Shown in pieces: positions 26,463 through 36,298 of a stretch of 64,000 nucleotides of DNA (position 1 is its first letter; each line of letters begins with the position of its first letter). The stretch lies in assembly GCF_019880245.1 (NCBI RefSeq), contig NZ_CP082287.1, forward strand, positions 62,001-126,000, written 5' to 3'. The stretch is from Halobaculum roseum. Its GTDB lineage: Archaea; Halobacteriota; Halobacteria; Halobacteriales; Haloferacaceae. Position numbers and translations under genes: made by a program. The notes under the pieces are model-generated. The model saw only the letters and a list, made by a program, of their open reading frames with translations. It was not told the origin of the DNA and searched no databases.

Positions 26463-26993
26463 ACACCCCCCAGAGTGTGAATGGGTTCGGTTTGCCCAAC
26501 ACCCCTCAGTGTGAATAGGTCCGGTCAACCCGGACGAGTAAAACTCGATGAGGGAGGACCCCCACCCCACGTTTCCGTCGTAACTGGATGTGGGTGGCGG
26601 GGGTGACGCTGATTTTGAAGGGACCACACCCCCCGCCTTTCCGTCGTTTCTCCACCGTCTCCGCATCATCAATAGTACCGACGACAAAGAAATCGTAGGA
26701 CACACCCCCCGTTTTCGAGTTGTAAATGGGAGAGGGCTAAGAGATTACACAGTAGATCTAACGGCACGTCGAATCTCCTGACTCACCCACCCCCGTTTTC
26801 GAGTAGAAACAAGACATCCCGGCGACCGACACCCCCCGTTTTTGAGTAGTAAGCGCCAGAATGGTCGCGAAAGAACGAGGCTCGTAGGCTCCGTTCACGA
26901 ATGAGAGGAATACCGAGCTTCGGACATGATTGCTGGTGAAGCCGCTTTGGTGATCTCGAATGTTTCACCCCCGCCCCCCTTTTTCGAGTTGTA
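26463..26993. repeat. Cluster of ORB-like C-rich repeats, no Orc gene adjacent
   Basis: Eight units occur in one orientation. Two read ACACCCC-C/T-CAGTGTGAAT (26463, 26499). Two contain CACCCC-ACGTTTCCGTCGT or close variants (26560, 26626). Four read CACCCCCC-GTTTTCGAGTNGTAA (26700, 26784, 26829, 26966). A C/G run next to a conserved block is how archaeal origin recognition boxes look. The first two kinds recur downstream of the second DUF6788 copy next to orc1. It may be an inactive or secondary origin. Confidence 0.55.
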
Positions 26994-27049
26994 AGTCGCT
27001 GGGAACAGGCCATCAAGACGTAGCGTAGCGCGAGTTGAGGTAACTGAAG

Positions 27050-27535
27050 CTACGTGGAGGCGTCGTGACCACCATCGGCGAGCCCGTGGGCGGCAAATTT
27101 TTCTTGATCGACTTCGGGGAGAGCAGCGTATGGGATCTCCTCTGCCTCGGTCACCGTGCCGGTTACGATATCCACCTTCACGGAGTACCTGGTGGCCGGC
27201 GTATTCTTGACCACCTCGTATGCCAGCTCGTAGACGCTGTCTTGGTAGGCGATATGTTGCTGTTCGGGCAGTGGCGGCCGTGTCGCCTTCGTTGTCGCGC
27301 CACCGTCGAGAATCCGATCGAACAGTTGTGCCGTTTCGTCGTTGCCTTCAGCAGGGCGGACTGTATCGAGGACCTTCGTCGGGAGTTTCGCGTCGGCAAT
27401 CGTTGTCAGTTCGAGGCGTGCTGTAGGGGCTTCTGCAGCGGCGTTGCTTCCACCCAACCCACCGGGACTGGTGCAGCCAGCGAGTACTGCGGGGAGGGAC
27501 GTGGCGGCGGTCGCGAGGAGGGCACGGCGGCGCAA
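27050..27535 (-). CDS. Tat-type lipoprotein, unknown function
   Basis: A 161-residue protein beginning MRRRALLATAATSLPAVLAG then CTSPGG. This is a twin-arginine-like signal with a lipobox (VLAG-C), so it is exported and lipid-anchored on the cell surface. The mature part (LELTTIADAKLPTKVLDTVR, YELAYEVVKNTPATRYSVKV) is not recognised. Inverted repeat copy d lies 90 bases upstream. Confidence 0.6.
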   Translation of the reverse strand: MRRRALLATAATSLPAVLAGCTSPGGLGGSNAAAEAPTARLELTTIADAKLPTKVLDTVRPAEGNDETAQLFDRILDGGATTKATRPPLPEQQHIAYQDSVYELAYEVVKNTPATRYSVKVDIVTGTVTEAEEIPYAALPEVDQEKFAAHGLADGGHDAST

Positions 27536-27624
27536 AATCGTGATTCCACGAAGACGCTCGAAAAGCCTTGTGTCGGACGGATGAAGACAGCAAAAGCTCC
27601 GGAAACAGTGGAGGGGGCAGACTA

Positions 27625-27665
27625 TTAACCAACAGACTCTGTTCCTGGTTCGGATTGTTGGTTAA
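27625..27665. repeat. Spaced inverted repeat TTAACCAAC...GTTGGTTAA, copy d
   Basis: Perfect arms with a 23-base spacer, upstream of the minus-strand lipoprotein gene. Confidence 0.7.
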
Positions 27666-28307
27666 CAGCCTGTACTTGTCCACTGTCAAGTTCGGACTGT
27701 GAACAAGCCGTTCCCTCGGTATGTCAAGATGATGGGTTGTAGTACTGTCTACCTTGTACTGGAAACCCCCGTCGGGCAACTTTGAGTGGGTTTAGCGTCC
27801 CGGATTCTCGGGAATCGGGGGTATCTTTCGGCATCTCCCGGGAGAGCGCAGCCATCAATCAAGGCGTTCTTGACACAGGGGTATTCGTATCTCTCATCAG
27901 TCCTTCCCGAATTCACCCCCTTAGCCCGTGGTCGAGCAATTTTAGCGAGATAGTGGTGAACCGGTAGCTCGTCGAGGTATTTTCTACTGCCTCAAATCGG
28001 CCCGACGAGATTCTTCTACGATTTGAGACCGTTATTCGGATTTGAATATCGCGGATTTTGTCCAAAGGAAGAGGCGATATGCAATGTGCGAAGGCCGCCG
28101 GCTCTCTCAGGCCGAGGGGCCATCTCTGGAGTCCTGACTTCCGAAATATATCAGTTTGAGATCACAGTCTCGTCTACTGAGTCACCGGAGCGATCGTTGT
28201 TTCAACGACCTGCCCAGGGTGTCGGGATTGGGTCCTTGACAGCCCTGTCTGTGAGTCCGTCTCGTGGGTCCCCGATGTTGATGACGGCGGCGCGTGTCTC
28301 GTGGGCT
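27666..28307. other. Intergenic region, no gene seen
   Basis: About 640 bases with lower GC than the flanks. Open frames here have poor codon use and no recognisable motif. It may be the scar of a lost element. Confidence 0.45.
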
Positions 28308-28661
28308 ATGGACTGTCCTGCGTGTGGTGGCCCGGTCACACTCGAGATCGGACCGAACCGACTTCCGTCGACGCCATTGACCGAAGTAGTGCTTGATGCT
28401 GCTGCAGACGAACGTCTCGACGTCCTCCGGACGTGCTGGGACTGTGGGTGGCAGGAGGAGCGCCGACTTCGGATCGAGGCAATCGACACGACCGCCGGCG
28501 ATGCGGACACGATCGAGCGAGCCCGCCTTCTGGAAGAGATTACCGATGAGCTCGCGGCCATCGAGGCTCTCGGGACGCTGGAAGACACGCTGGCGGAGGT
28601 TCGCCGACAGCGCCGATTGGAGCCCTCGGCGGAAGATACAGACACAGACGCGACGGAGTGA
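28308..28661 (+). CDS. Small zinc-ribbon protein with coiled coil
   Basis: A 117-residue protein beginning MDCPACGGPV, with a second pair CWDCGW near residue 45, forming a zinc ribbon. The rest is an acidic helical region (LLEEITDELAAIEALGTLED) suited to dimerisation. No family is recognised. ATG 28308 is chosen because the first Cys pair follows at once. Confidence 0.5.
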   Translation: MDCPACGGPVTLEIGPNRLPSTPLTEVVLDAAADERLDVLRTCWDCGWQEERRLRIEAIDTTAGDADTIERARLLEEITDELAAIEALGTLEDTLAEVRRQRRLEPSAEDTDTDATE

Positions 28662-28804
28662 GCATAGTGATGACCGACTCTGAACCCCCCCTATGACGTT
28701 CGTGAACGCACTGGAAACCCCGAGTACGCAATCGGTTGATGACGTCGTCGAACTCGTCCTCGAGGGGGCACAGACCACCACGAGTGGACCACCAGGACGC
28801 CCAC

Positions 28805-29077
28805 ATGGACGGAGCGATGGCGACTGTCGTCGACAGATATGACCCGGATACCGTCCGAACTGTTATCAAGCGCGTGCTCGTCGTCGTCGATCCGTTTCGA
28901 ACTACCACGGCGGACCTTGACGTCAACAACATCGACCGCGCTCGAATCGAGACCGCAGCCACTCGATTCCTGGCAGAACTGAACGCACAGGGCGACGATT
29001 GCGTTCGATGGCCCAGATTCCTGACGCTCAGAGCGTGCGTTGTGGAAGCCCCGAAACCGTTACCAGCGTCTGTGTGA
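28805..29077 (+). CDS. Hypothetical protein, possibly frameshifted with an upstream short frame
   Basis: A 90-residue frame with VVDRYDPDTVRTVIKRVLVV and RIETAATRFLAELNAQG, good haloarchaeal codon use but no recognised family. A 49-codon frame just upstream (28693-28842: MTFVNALETPSTQSVDDVVE) is in another register and overlaps it, so the two may be one gene broken by a frameshift. Confidence is low. Confidence 0.35.
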   Translation: MDGAMATVVDRYDPDTVRTVIKRVLVVVDPFRTTTADLDVNNIDRARIETAATRFLAELNAQGDDCVRWPRFLTLRACVVEAPKPLPASV

Positions 29078-29091
29078 AATGTACGCACCGT

Positions 29092-29571
29092 ATGGAACCA
29101 AGCGACGAGCTGCGGCGAGTTCATTTTCACTCGCCAGTGTCTCTCGTCGAGCGGCTCGACGCCATTGCGGAGGTCTACGACACGAACCGAGCAGACCTAC
29201 TCGTTGAGGTCCTCCGCGAGTATCTCGACAAGACCGCGGACAATGAGCCGTTCCAAGAGCTCGTCGCGATGAAGTACTACGACGACCAACTCGAATTCGA
29301 GACGGTCACGCAGCTGGTCGGCGCCGAGACGGCTCATCGCCTCCGTCTTGTTAAATCGGATCTTGAAGACGCGTCACTCGATCTCGCTGCCCCTGACAAC
29401 GTCGGCGTCTACGATGGCGACGCGACGGCGGTCGACGCCGAGATCCGCCGGCTGTACGAGCGGTATCAGACGGCCGAGAGCGACGCCGAGCGTCGAAAGA
29501 TTGCCCTCAAGATGGGGAACCTCGATGGCCGGCGGCACGCGGAGATCTACACCGCACTCGAGGACGAGTAG
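29092..29571 (+). CDS. Ribbon-helix-helix regulator
   Basis: A 159-residue protein. Residues 8-45 (RRVHFHSPVSLVERLDAIAE then DTNRADLLVEVLREYLD) form a ribbon-helix-helix DNA-binding unit. The remainder is an acidic helical domain (DAEIRRLYERYQTAESDAER). It probably acts as a dimeric repressor. No toxin partner is adjacent; tfb follows after a 700-base gap. Confidence 0.6.
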   Translation: MEPSDELRRVHFHSPVSLVERLDAIAEVYDTNRADLLVEVLREYLDKTADNEPFQELVAMKYYDDQLEFETVTQLVGAETAHRLRLVKSDLEDASLDLAAPDNVGVYDGDATAVDAEIRRLYERYQTAESDAERRKIALKMGNLDGRRHAEIYTALEDE

Positions 29572-30273
29572 CGGCTTTCTGTACATTAGTGACGGAATCG
29601 TTCGTGACTGGCCGGCTCATCGACATCTGAGGGGCATCGACAGCTAACTCCCTTTACCATCAGGGTCACATCTGTCGAGGTTGCTCGCGAGATACTGCTC
29701 TCTGTTCGCGTGGTATCGGAGACAGCTATTAGAAAGCCCTCGGCCGCTCGACATCCCGCGCCTCACGCTGTGCGCCTCGCTGGACTCGGTGCTTGCGGGG
29801 TCGGGGGACGGTCGAGGCGGCCTCACCCTTTCTGAGTCTGCCAGGTCGGCGGCTGGATAGGCCGTCGTCGCCGTCGGCTGTCCGGTGGTTCTCAACCGGC
29901 CCGCGCCGCTCGCCGCTGGCGCCCTCCGCGTCGCTCGCGACCGACCATTCCGGGCGGGCTTCCGCTCCAGTAGGTGCGGTTCCTGCCGGGCTAAAATGTA
30001 TGTGCCCTCGACGCCAGCGGGAAAGCGCGGGGGGTTGCGCGGCGTGACTGCTCACCCCCCACGCTTTCTCCGCTGGTCGCTCGCTCCGGGCGGGTCGGCG
30101 CGCGGCGCTGGTTGAGTCCCTCCGTGCGGGCGCGCTCTCGCTCGCGCCCAGGAGGGCGCTCGCGAAGGCGCGAGCGAGAGCGCGCAGACGGCTCTGTCGG
30201 TCGTGACGTCGAGGAAACCGCGGTTTGGGGCCGCGGTGTCGGGCGCTGTGATGAGCGCCTTCAGGAGACTGCA
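29572..30273. other. GC-rich noncoding region upstream of tfb with two large inverted repeats
   Basis: No gene is supported. At 30021-30068, GAAAGCG-C-GGGGGGT pairs with ACCCCCC-A-CGCTTTC across 18 bases. At 30130-30185, a perfect 19-base inverted repeat (GCGCGCTCTCGCTCGCGCC) has an 18-base loop. Both lie within 260 bases of the tfb start, so they may be regulatory hairpins or binding sites. Confidence 0.6.
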
Positions 30274-31353
30274 ATGTCGAGTAACAACGCGAGCGAAAAG
30301 ACGGTTTCGGACGTACAGAGTACTACCACTGAGGAACGCGGTCACGAGACGACGGTCGAACACGAGCCGTCGGGGCGGTCGACCTGTCCGGAGTGTGAGG
30401 GCCAGGTGATCACCGAAGACGAGCAGTCGTTCTGCACGGACTGCGGGCTGATCGTCGCCGACGAGTGGGTCGACCTGAGCCCGACGCTGAACGACCTAGG
30501 CCTGGTCGGGGACGCCGACCAGAGCATCGAGACGGTGGACCCGCTGCGGACGGACAAGGGCCTGCACACGAAAATCGGGCGAAACACCGATGGGCGCGGT
30601 AACCCCCTAAGCAACGAACAGTGGGAGAAGGTCCAGCGCCTCCGGAAATGGCACAAGCGGATGCAGTTCGGCGAGAAGCGCAAGCGGACCAAGCGGCTCA
30701 ACGAGGGACTGCGTGACATCGAGATGATCGGCGGCAACCTGAGCCTGCCGGACCACGTCATCAAGCAGGCGGCCCGACATCTCCGGAGCGCCTCGGAAGC
30801 GCGGCTACCGGGCGGGCGGATGGCCTGGGAGGCACTCGCTGGCGGCGCCGTCCTCCTGGCCGCGCGAGCCTCAGCGGTCGACCGTGACGAGATCGACGTC
30901 GCGGTCGCCAAGCACACCAAAGCGCCCCTCGAGCGGGTGTGCGCTGCGGCGCGGAAGATCCGGTGTCAGTGCGGGTTCGATGCGCCGCTCATCAGACCCA
31001 ACGCCGTGATGGAGGTCGTCGACGCGCTCGATGACGACGCCATCCCCGGGGCGCGAGCCGTGCGGACGTGGCGGCTGGCCCAACACCTGATGAAGCTCGG
31101 CGATCGGGTGCCGGTCGGGCCAGGGACGCCACGATGCACTGTCGCGGCGTCGGCGCTGTACGCGGCGGATCGGCTGCTGTCGCGCAAGCACCTCACCCAA
31201 GAGCAGGTCGCCGTGGCGGCGAGCACGATCGTACCGACGTCCCGGAATCGGATCGCGCGGTACAGTCGGGAGCTCGTCGACGCCTACGAAGCCGAACACG
31301 GCACCGACGACCCGGGTGTCGGCCTCGAAGAGGAACGGGACACCCTGCGCTGA
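30274..31353 (+). CDS. tfb: Transcription initiation factor TFB
   Basis: A 359-residue archaeal TFIIB. An N-terminal zinc ribbon (CPECEGQVITEDEQSFCTDC) is followed by the B-reader/linker region (GLVGDADQSIETVDPLRTDK, RNTDGRGNPLS) and two cyclin-like repeats (LPDHVIKQAARHLRSASEAR; TVAASALYAADRLLSRKHLT then QEQVAVAAS). Length and layout match TFBs. It recruits RNA polymerase with TBP. The ATG at 30274 precedes the ribbon by about 37 residues of acidic leader. Haloarchaeal plasmids often carry divergent TFB copies. Confidence 0.9.
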   Translation: MSSNNASEKTVSDVQSTTTEERGHETTVEHEPSGRSTCPECEGQVITEDEQSFCTDCGLIVADEWVDLSPTLNDLGLVGDADQSIETVDPLRTDKGLHTKIGRNTDGRGNPLSNEQWEKVQRLRKWHKRMQFGEKRKRTKRLNEGLRDIEMIGGNLSLPDHVIKQAARHLRSASEARLPGGRMAWEALAGGAVLLAARASAVDRDEIDVAVAKHTKAPLERVCAAARKIRCQCGFDAPLIRPNAVMEVVDALDDDAIPGARAVRTWRLAQHLMKLGDRVPVGPGTPRCTVAASALYAADRLLSRKHLTQEQVAVAASTIVPTSRNRIARYSRELVDAYEAEHGTDDPGVGLEEERDTLR

Positions 31354-31549
31354 GCGGGGCGCTACCCCCGTTTTTAGTGGCGACCACCGCCCGTGGACGC
31401 CCCTCCACCCCACCCACCGCTCCGTGCTCGCTCCCTGCGGTCGCTGCGCGCGCAGCCACAACCTCGCTAACACCTGGATGGAGTCTCATCAACGGGGATA
31501 GGGACGGTGTGTGGTTTGTCGCATCCAAGAGGGGCGGAGTGAGAGACTA

Positions 31550-32173
31550 ATGAACGCTGTTCCATCGTACACCGTCGATAGAGAGACCGCAGCGACGCTC
31601 CGAGAATGGTTGTTCGAGAACGCTGTCGAGAAACACGGGGAGTCCGAGATCTCCGAGCCACTCGCTGAACTGGCGGCCGCCATCGATGGCGTGCTCTACA
31701 AGCAGGCAGAGGCCGTCGAACTCGGTGTATGGGCACAGACGGATCCTCTGGGTCAGCGAGACACATCACACGTCGACGGGAGCTCAGTCGATGAGCCCCG
31801 ATCAGATGACGCACGCGACCCAGCCGAGCCTGCTACTTTCGATGTGGGAATCAGCAAGCCAGATCGCATCTATGACACGCTTCCCTATTCGGCCTGGCAG
31901 CTCGATCACGAGCAATCCATGACGAACCAGGAGCGATCCCCGACAGCAGCGTCTCACGGTAGGGCGACACCGACAGCGACCTCCCACACACGACGGCAAC
32001 AGCACCGTCCATCAGTCCGGTATCGCACCGCGTACGAGTGTTCCGTGTGCGGGAGCGTTCGTGAGTTAGAAACCTCGCTTCGAGTCTGTGCGTTCGTCGA
32101 TGAGTGTCCCAGCTGCGGAGCAGTCGCTCGCTTTACTGCGGGTGGGATTCCCACACCGTTCAGGAAGAGCTGA
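31550..32173 (+). CDS. Hypothetical protein with C-terminal zinc ribbon
   Basis: A 207-residue protein. The N-terminal helices (LREWLFENAVEKHGESEISE) are followed by a disordered polar stretch and then a zinc ribbon (YECSVCGSVRELETSLRVCA then CPSCG). The layout suggests a regulatory or nucleic-acid-binding protein. A triple repeat of TATTACAGTC-type units follows its stop. Confidence 0.5.
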   Translation: MNAVPSYTVDRETAATLREWLFENAVEKHGESEISEPLAELAAAIDGVLYKQAEAVELGVWAQTDPLGQRDTSHVDGSSVDEPRSDDARDPAEPATFDVGISKPDRIYDTLPYSAWQLDHEQSMTNQERSPTAASHGRATPTATSHTRRQQHRPSVRYRTAYECSVCGSVRELETSLRVCAFVDECPSCGAVARFTAGGIPTPFRKS

Positions 32174-32180
32174 AGACGCC

Positions 32181-32210
32181 TATTACAGTCTATTACAGTC
32201 TCTTTCAGTC
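32181..32210. repeat. Short tandem repeat
   Basis: Two identical TATTACAGTC units and a variant TCTTTCAGTC stand in tandem between two convergent genes. Confidence 0.6.
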
Positions 32211-32234
32211 AGTTCCCTTGACTGTCGGAGATAG

Positions 32235-33674
32235 CTACGGGAACACCTGATAGAAGCCGGTCAAGCCGGTTTGACGGATTCGATCACAGGTATCGATGAA
32301 CGTCGCCCCCTGATCGTCCTCTCTGTGTTGCTCGATGAAATCCGGATAGCCGAGCAACTGGAGGTACGCATTAGCAAACTGGATGAGCGTCTTCACTGCG
32401 GCCTTCATGAAGTGGTATGGTTCGATGTAGCCCGCATCAGCCCAGTCTGCCTGATACAATCCCCACTCAGTGAGCGGATCATAGGGTAAGGGATCGTCAT
32501 CTATCTCGCGGTAGTACCGCTCGAAGGCATCTCGATCTGCCTCATTGAACCGGTCAAGCGGAATGACTCCCGCTGTCCAATCCTGATCAGCATCCTCGAG
32601 GAGACTGTCCTGATATCCTCCGCGATGGACTACGAGCGGTCGGAGAACATAGACCAGATTGATGTACGCCATGTGGTCCGCGATGTGATCACGAAGATCG
32701 GTGTTTGCCTCCCGTACTTCATTCAGAAAGTCCCGTCCCCGGTTGTTCGAGAGCGAAATGAACTCTTTGCGAATGTCGTCGATAGCATACTTCTCCGCGG
32801 TCTTGAGGGCTAGTGTATCGAAAACGCCGGTGATCAGGGAGATCGCATTGTCGAAATGGTACTGGACGTTGAGCTGCGTCCGGTTATCTGGCTCCTGGAA
32901 ATACTGATACCCGATCTCATCGACGGCGATAAGCAAGTTCTGAAATCGGATGCTAAATCCCCGTAGATAGTCGTCAGCCGCGTCGGCCTCCACGTGATAC
33001 CGCGGAACCAACGCCCGGAAGAGATGCCAGTACCAGCCGAACATTCCGACGGTGAGGTTCGGACTAGCGTAGAACTGCTCCCGATACCGGATATAGAGCC
33101 CGAGATACTCGACTGCCTCGCCGAGGCTCATGATATTCAACTGCCCACCGGGGAAGTGCGCTTCGAACCACCGTCGGTTGGTGAGGAGGACCGTTCGGTT
33201 CGTGATGAACAGGTGTCCCTCATCACGATGGTTGAGCGCGGCGTGGACGAACACCTGCCGGACTGTCGCCAGCTCTCGTTCGGTGACGTCCTCTACTTCG
33301 GTCGCATACGCGTCGATGTCATCGGAGAAGACTCGTGCTGTAGTCCGCCGAATCGCCCGTTCCTGATATCCGAACAGATACGAGAATGACGTGGTTGTTT
33401 GCTGCCCATCATCATCGCTCCGGACAACTCGAGCCCCGTTCTCTGCCGTCTCAATTGTATACGGTGGGATACACTCAAGCTCCTCATGCCGTGGCGTGTC
33501 TGGCGACCGAATGAATTCGAACTCGCGGTTCGCTGCATAGTCGAGTACCCGCTGGGCGGCATCGTTACCATCGGCGAGCTGCTCGTTCAGTGACGCGGTA
33601 TCCACCAGTACGCGCAGCGGGTCCTCACCGTCACGTGAATCATGGTCTCGACGGATGATATCGCGTGGGTTCAT
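32235..33674 (-). CDS. Large hypothetical protein
   Basis: A 479-residue soluble protein starting MNPRDIIRRDHDSRDGEDPL. The N-terminal segment DPLRVLVDTASLNEQLADGN and VLDYAANREFEFIRSPDTP resembles the start of a PIN-like or other nuclease domain with an early Asp. The middle (EYLGLYIRYREQFYASPNLT, GMFGWYWHLFRALVPRYHV) is helical. No family is recognised. It stands alone, near AbiEi-like and TIR-like genes, so a defence role is possible but unproven. Confidence 0.5.
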   Translation of the reverse strand: MNPRDIIRRDHDSRDGEDPLRVLVDTASLNEQLADGNDAAQRVLDYAANREFEFIRSPDTPRHEELECIPPYTIETAENGARVVRSDDDGQQTTTSFSYLFGYQERAIRRTTARVFSDDIDAYATEVEDVTERELATVRQVFVHAALNHRDEGHLFITNRTVLLTNRRWFEAHFPGGQLNIMSLGEAVEYLGLYIRYREQFYASPNLTVGMFGWYWHLFRALVPRYHVEADAADDYLRGFSIRFQNLLIAVDEIGYQYFQEPDNRTQLNVQYHFDNAISLITGVFDTLALKTAEKYAIDDIRKEFISLSNNRGRDFLNEVREANTDLRDHIADHMAYINLVYVLRPLVVHRGGYQDSLLEDADQDWTAGVIPLDRFNEADRDAFERYYREIDDDPLPYDPLTEWGLYQADWADAGYIEPYHFMKAAVKTLIQFANAYLQLLGYPDFIEQHREDDQGATFIDTCDRIRQTGLTGFYQVFP

Positions 33675-33890
33675 ACCTGTGTCTCGTAGTGCCGGCAAGT
33701 CAACGCTGTGGGCACGTCAACAAGCCCCTCCACCTTGTTTTTGAATACGATCGGGATTTTGTATCGAATGACTAATTCGAACTCGATCCAATGTCACATC
33801 AATAGCTGGACCAGCCAGAAGACGGGGTTGGAAGATACTGCCGACAGAATCTGCCACATCCGATTTGTTCATCCACAGTCTCCACGGTTC

Positions 33891-33931
33891 TTAACCAACA
33901 CATATCTATTTGATGATTTTGTGTTGGTTAA
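33891..33931. repeat. Spaced inverted repeat TTAACCAAC...GTTGGTTAA, copy e
   Basis: Perfect arms with a 23-base AT-rich spacer, 68 bases upstream of the AbiEi-like gene. Confidence 0.7.
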
Positions 33932-33999
33932 GGAAGCTAAGAAGGATGAGGCAAGGCTAAAGCAGGTCTGAGACTATATTCTATGTAAGAAACGCAGGT

Positions 34000-34830
34000 A
34001 TGGGTATCATAGAACAATCGCAAAATATACGCCAGGGTCTCTCGACTCGAGAAAGTCGACTCCTTGCACAACTCGCTGGCGCGGGGCACCAGATCATCTC
34101 CGTCGACGACATCGAGACGACCCTGGAGGTCCCCCCAAACACCGCCCGCGAGATCGCCTCCCGGCTCACCGAGAAGGGCTGGCTCGACCGGCTCTTCCCG
34201 GGCACGTATCTCATCATTCCACTCACTGCCGGCGAGGAGGCCGTGTACACCACCCACGAGTACCTCATCGCCGCCCACGTCGCCGAGCCGATGTACATCG
34301 GCTACTACAGCGCCCTCAGCCACCACGGGCTGACCGAACAGGTTCCCCGGACGGTGTACGTCGTCACGCCGACCCGAGCGCAAAGCAGGGAGATCCACGG
34401 CGTCCCGTACCGTGTCACGACAGTCACCGAGCAGAAATTCTTCGGCTTTGAGCCGACATCCATCGAGGGTACGACCGTTCAGGTCAGCGACCTGGAGAAG
34501 ACACTGGTCGACTGTGCGGACCACCCCGAGTTCTGTGGTGGTCTTCGGAAACTTGCGACCGCGATGCGCACCGCCGACGAACGGGGTTGCAACTGGGACA
34601 CCGTCGGCGAGTACCTCGAACGCCTCGACAACGGCGCTGCGACCAAGCGGATCGTCTATCTCGCCGACCAGCTCGGCATCGACCTCCCCGCCCGCGAGGA
34701 ACTCGTTGCGTCGTTCACAAGTGGCTACTCGCTGCTGGACCCGACGCGGCCCGACACCGGATCGACCAACAGTACGTATCGCCTCCGAATCAACGTCGAG
34801 TCAGCCATGCTGGAGCCCACGGAGTCCTGA
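34000..34830 (+). CDS. AbiEi-type antitoxin/regulator, orphan
   Basis: A 276-residue protein with an N-terminal winged helix (AGHQIISVDDIETTLEVPPN then TAREIASRLTEKGWLDRLFP). The AbiEi core follows: YIGYYSALSHHGLTEQVPRT, EQKFFGFEPTSIEGTTVQVS and LEKTLVDCADHPEFCGGLRK. AbiEi represses its operon and neutralises the AbiEii nucleotidyltransferase. No AbiEii gene follows; a TnpB element begins about 180 bases downstream. A decayed copy lies at 38280-38737. Confidence 0.75.
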   Translation: MGIIEQSQNIRQGLSTRESRLLAQLAGAGHQIISVDDIETTLEVPPNTAREIASRLTEKGWLDRLFPGTYLIIPLTAGEEAVYTTHEYLIAAHVAEPMYIGYYSALSHHGLTEQVPRTVYVVTPTRAQSREIHGVPYRVTTVTEQKFFGFEPTSIEGTTVQVSDLEKTLVDCADHPEFCGGLRKLATAMRTADERGCNWDTVGEYLERLDNGAATKRIVYLADQLGIDLPAREELVASFTSGYSLLDPTRPDTGSTNSTYRLRINVESAMLEPTES

Positions 34831-35010
34831 CCTAGGTACGAAGTCGGCGTATTCTCTGCAGCGTCGAGAACGGTGCTGTTCAACTGAAGCGGTAGCGCGG
34901 AGTCCCCTTCCTCAAGGAGCGACCGAAGGGTGCGAGTAGTGAGGGGAGGAGCGCGTTTGTATAGGCCACAGAAACTAATATATAAGTAGCCAAGAGACTA
35001 CATTGAATCT

Positions 35011-36267
35011 GTGGCAGACGACTACGTGCGCCGGACAGCAATCACCCGACTCTCGGTAGATGGTAGGCAACGCGAGTTGCTTGAGGAGACCATCTCTGAG
35101 TGGAAGCGTGGTTGCCAGCTCGCCACCGACATGGCGTGGGGCAAGTGCAACGCCAAGAGCGACGTACAGCCCCTCGCCTACGACGACGTGCGTGAGCAAA
35201 CCGGCCTCGGGAGTCAGCATGCGATTCTCGCCACCCACCAAGCCGCACAAGCCATCACTGGCTGTATCGAACGCCGGTCCAACGGCAAGAAGGTCAGCAA
35301 GCCGACGTTCACCGCACCCACGGTGAAGTACGACACCCGGACGATGACGCTGTTCGATGACGACACGGTTTCTCTCTCCACGACAGAGAGTCGCGTCCGG
35401 TGTTCGCTCGCACTTCCCGATGCCGACGATGGCTACCAACGGCAGTACCTCAACTCTGACGAATGGAGCGTTACAGAAAGTACGCTCACCGCCCGCAACG
35501 GCGATTACTTCTTGCACATCGGCTTCCGCCGACACAAGACCGACACCGAACGGAATACCGCCGAGGACGGAACGGTCCTCGGGGTTGACCTCGGTATCAA
35601 AAATCTCGCCGTCACCAGCACTGCCTGCTTCTTTAGCGGGCGAGAGTTAACCCATGACCTCCGCGAGTTCGAGAAGGTACGCGCCGGCCTCCAACAGACC
35701 GGAACGCGAAGCGCCCACCGGACGCTTGAACAGTCGAGTGGCCGGGAACTTCGCTACGTCCGCGACGTACTTCACCGAGCGTCGAACGCTATCGTAGACG
35801 AAGCACTCCGATACGAGTGCGACGTGATCGCGTTCGAGGACCTAACCCACATCCGCGACCGCACGGGTGCGTCGTGGGGCCACAAGTGGGCGTTCCAAAC
35901 GCTCTACGAGCAAGTAGAGTACAAAGCCGAAGCGAACGGTATCTTGGTGCAGCAGGTGGGTTCGGCGTACACGTCGAAACGGTGCGCCGAGTGTGGCTTC
36001 ACAGCCGACGAGAATCGCCCGAATCGAACCGATTTCTGCTGTCAGAAGTGCGAGTCGGAAGCGAACGCAGACTACAACGCGGCGAAGAACATCGGTATGC
36101 GGTACGTCCGCCGAGGCCAACAGTCGTCCCGGCGGACGGGCAACAGTCAGCTTGCCCTAAAGTCTGGAACGGTGACGCCAAGTGGCGGATTTACCGCCCA
36201 CCCGGACGGGTTCGAGGTCGAGGACACGGACAAGCCCCACCCTCAACGAGCAAAGTCGTCAGACTGA
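35011..36267 (+). mobile_element. tnpB: TnpB (IS1341-type) RNA-guided nuclease
   Basis: A 418-residue TnpB with a GTG start. It has [36 protein letters not shown], zinc ribbon CAECGFTADENRPNRTDFCC and [17 protein letters not shown]. The 3' end carries a CCCCACCCT...AGGGTGGGG hairpin ending GGGGTAGTT. This matches the end of the TnpB copy at 56032, so this is the right-end structure. It lies where an AbiEii partner gene would be expected. Confidence 0.85.
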
Positions 36268-36298
36268 GCGAAGTAGGGTGGGGTAGTTGACCGACGAA

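Noticed and set aside
29729-30274. 181-residue minus-strand frame upstream of tfb
   Set aside because: The product is Arg/Ala/Ser-rich and overlaps two large inverted repeats. It has the hallmarks of a chance frame in GC-rich DNA.
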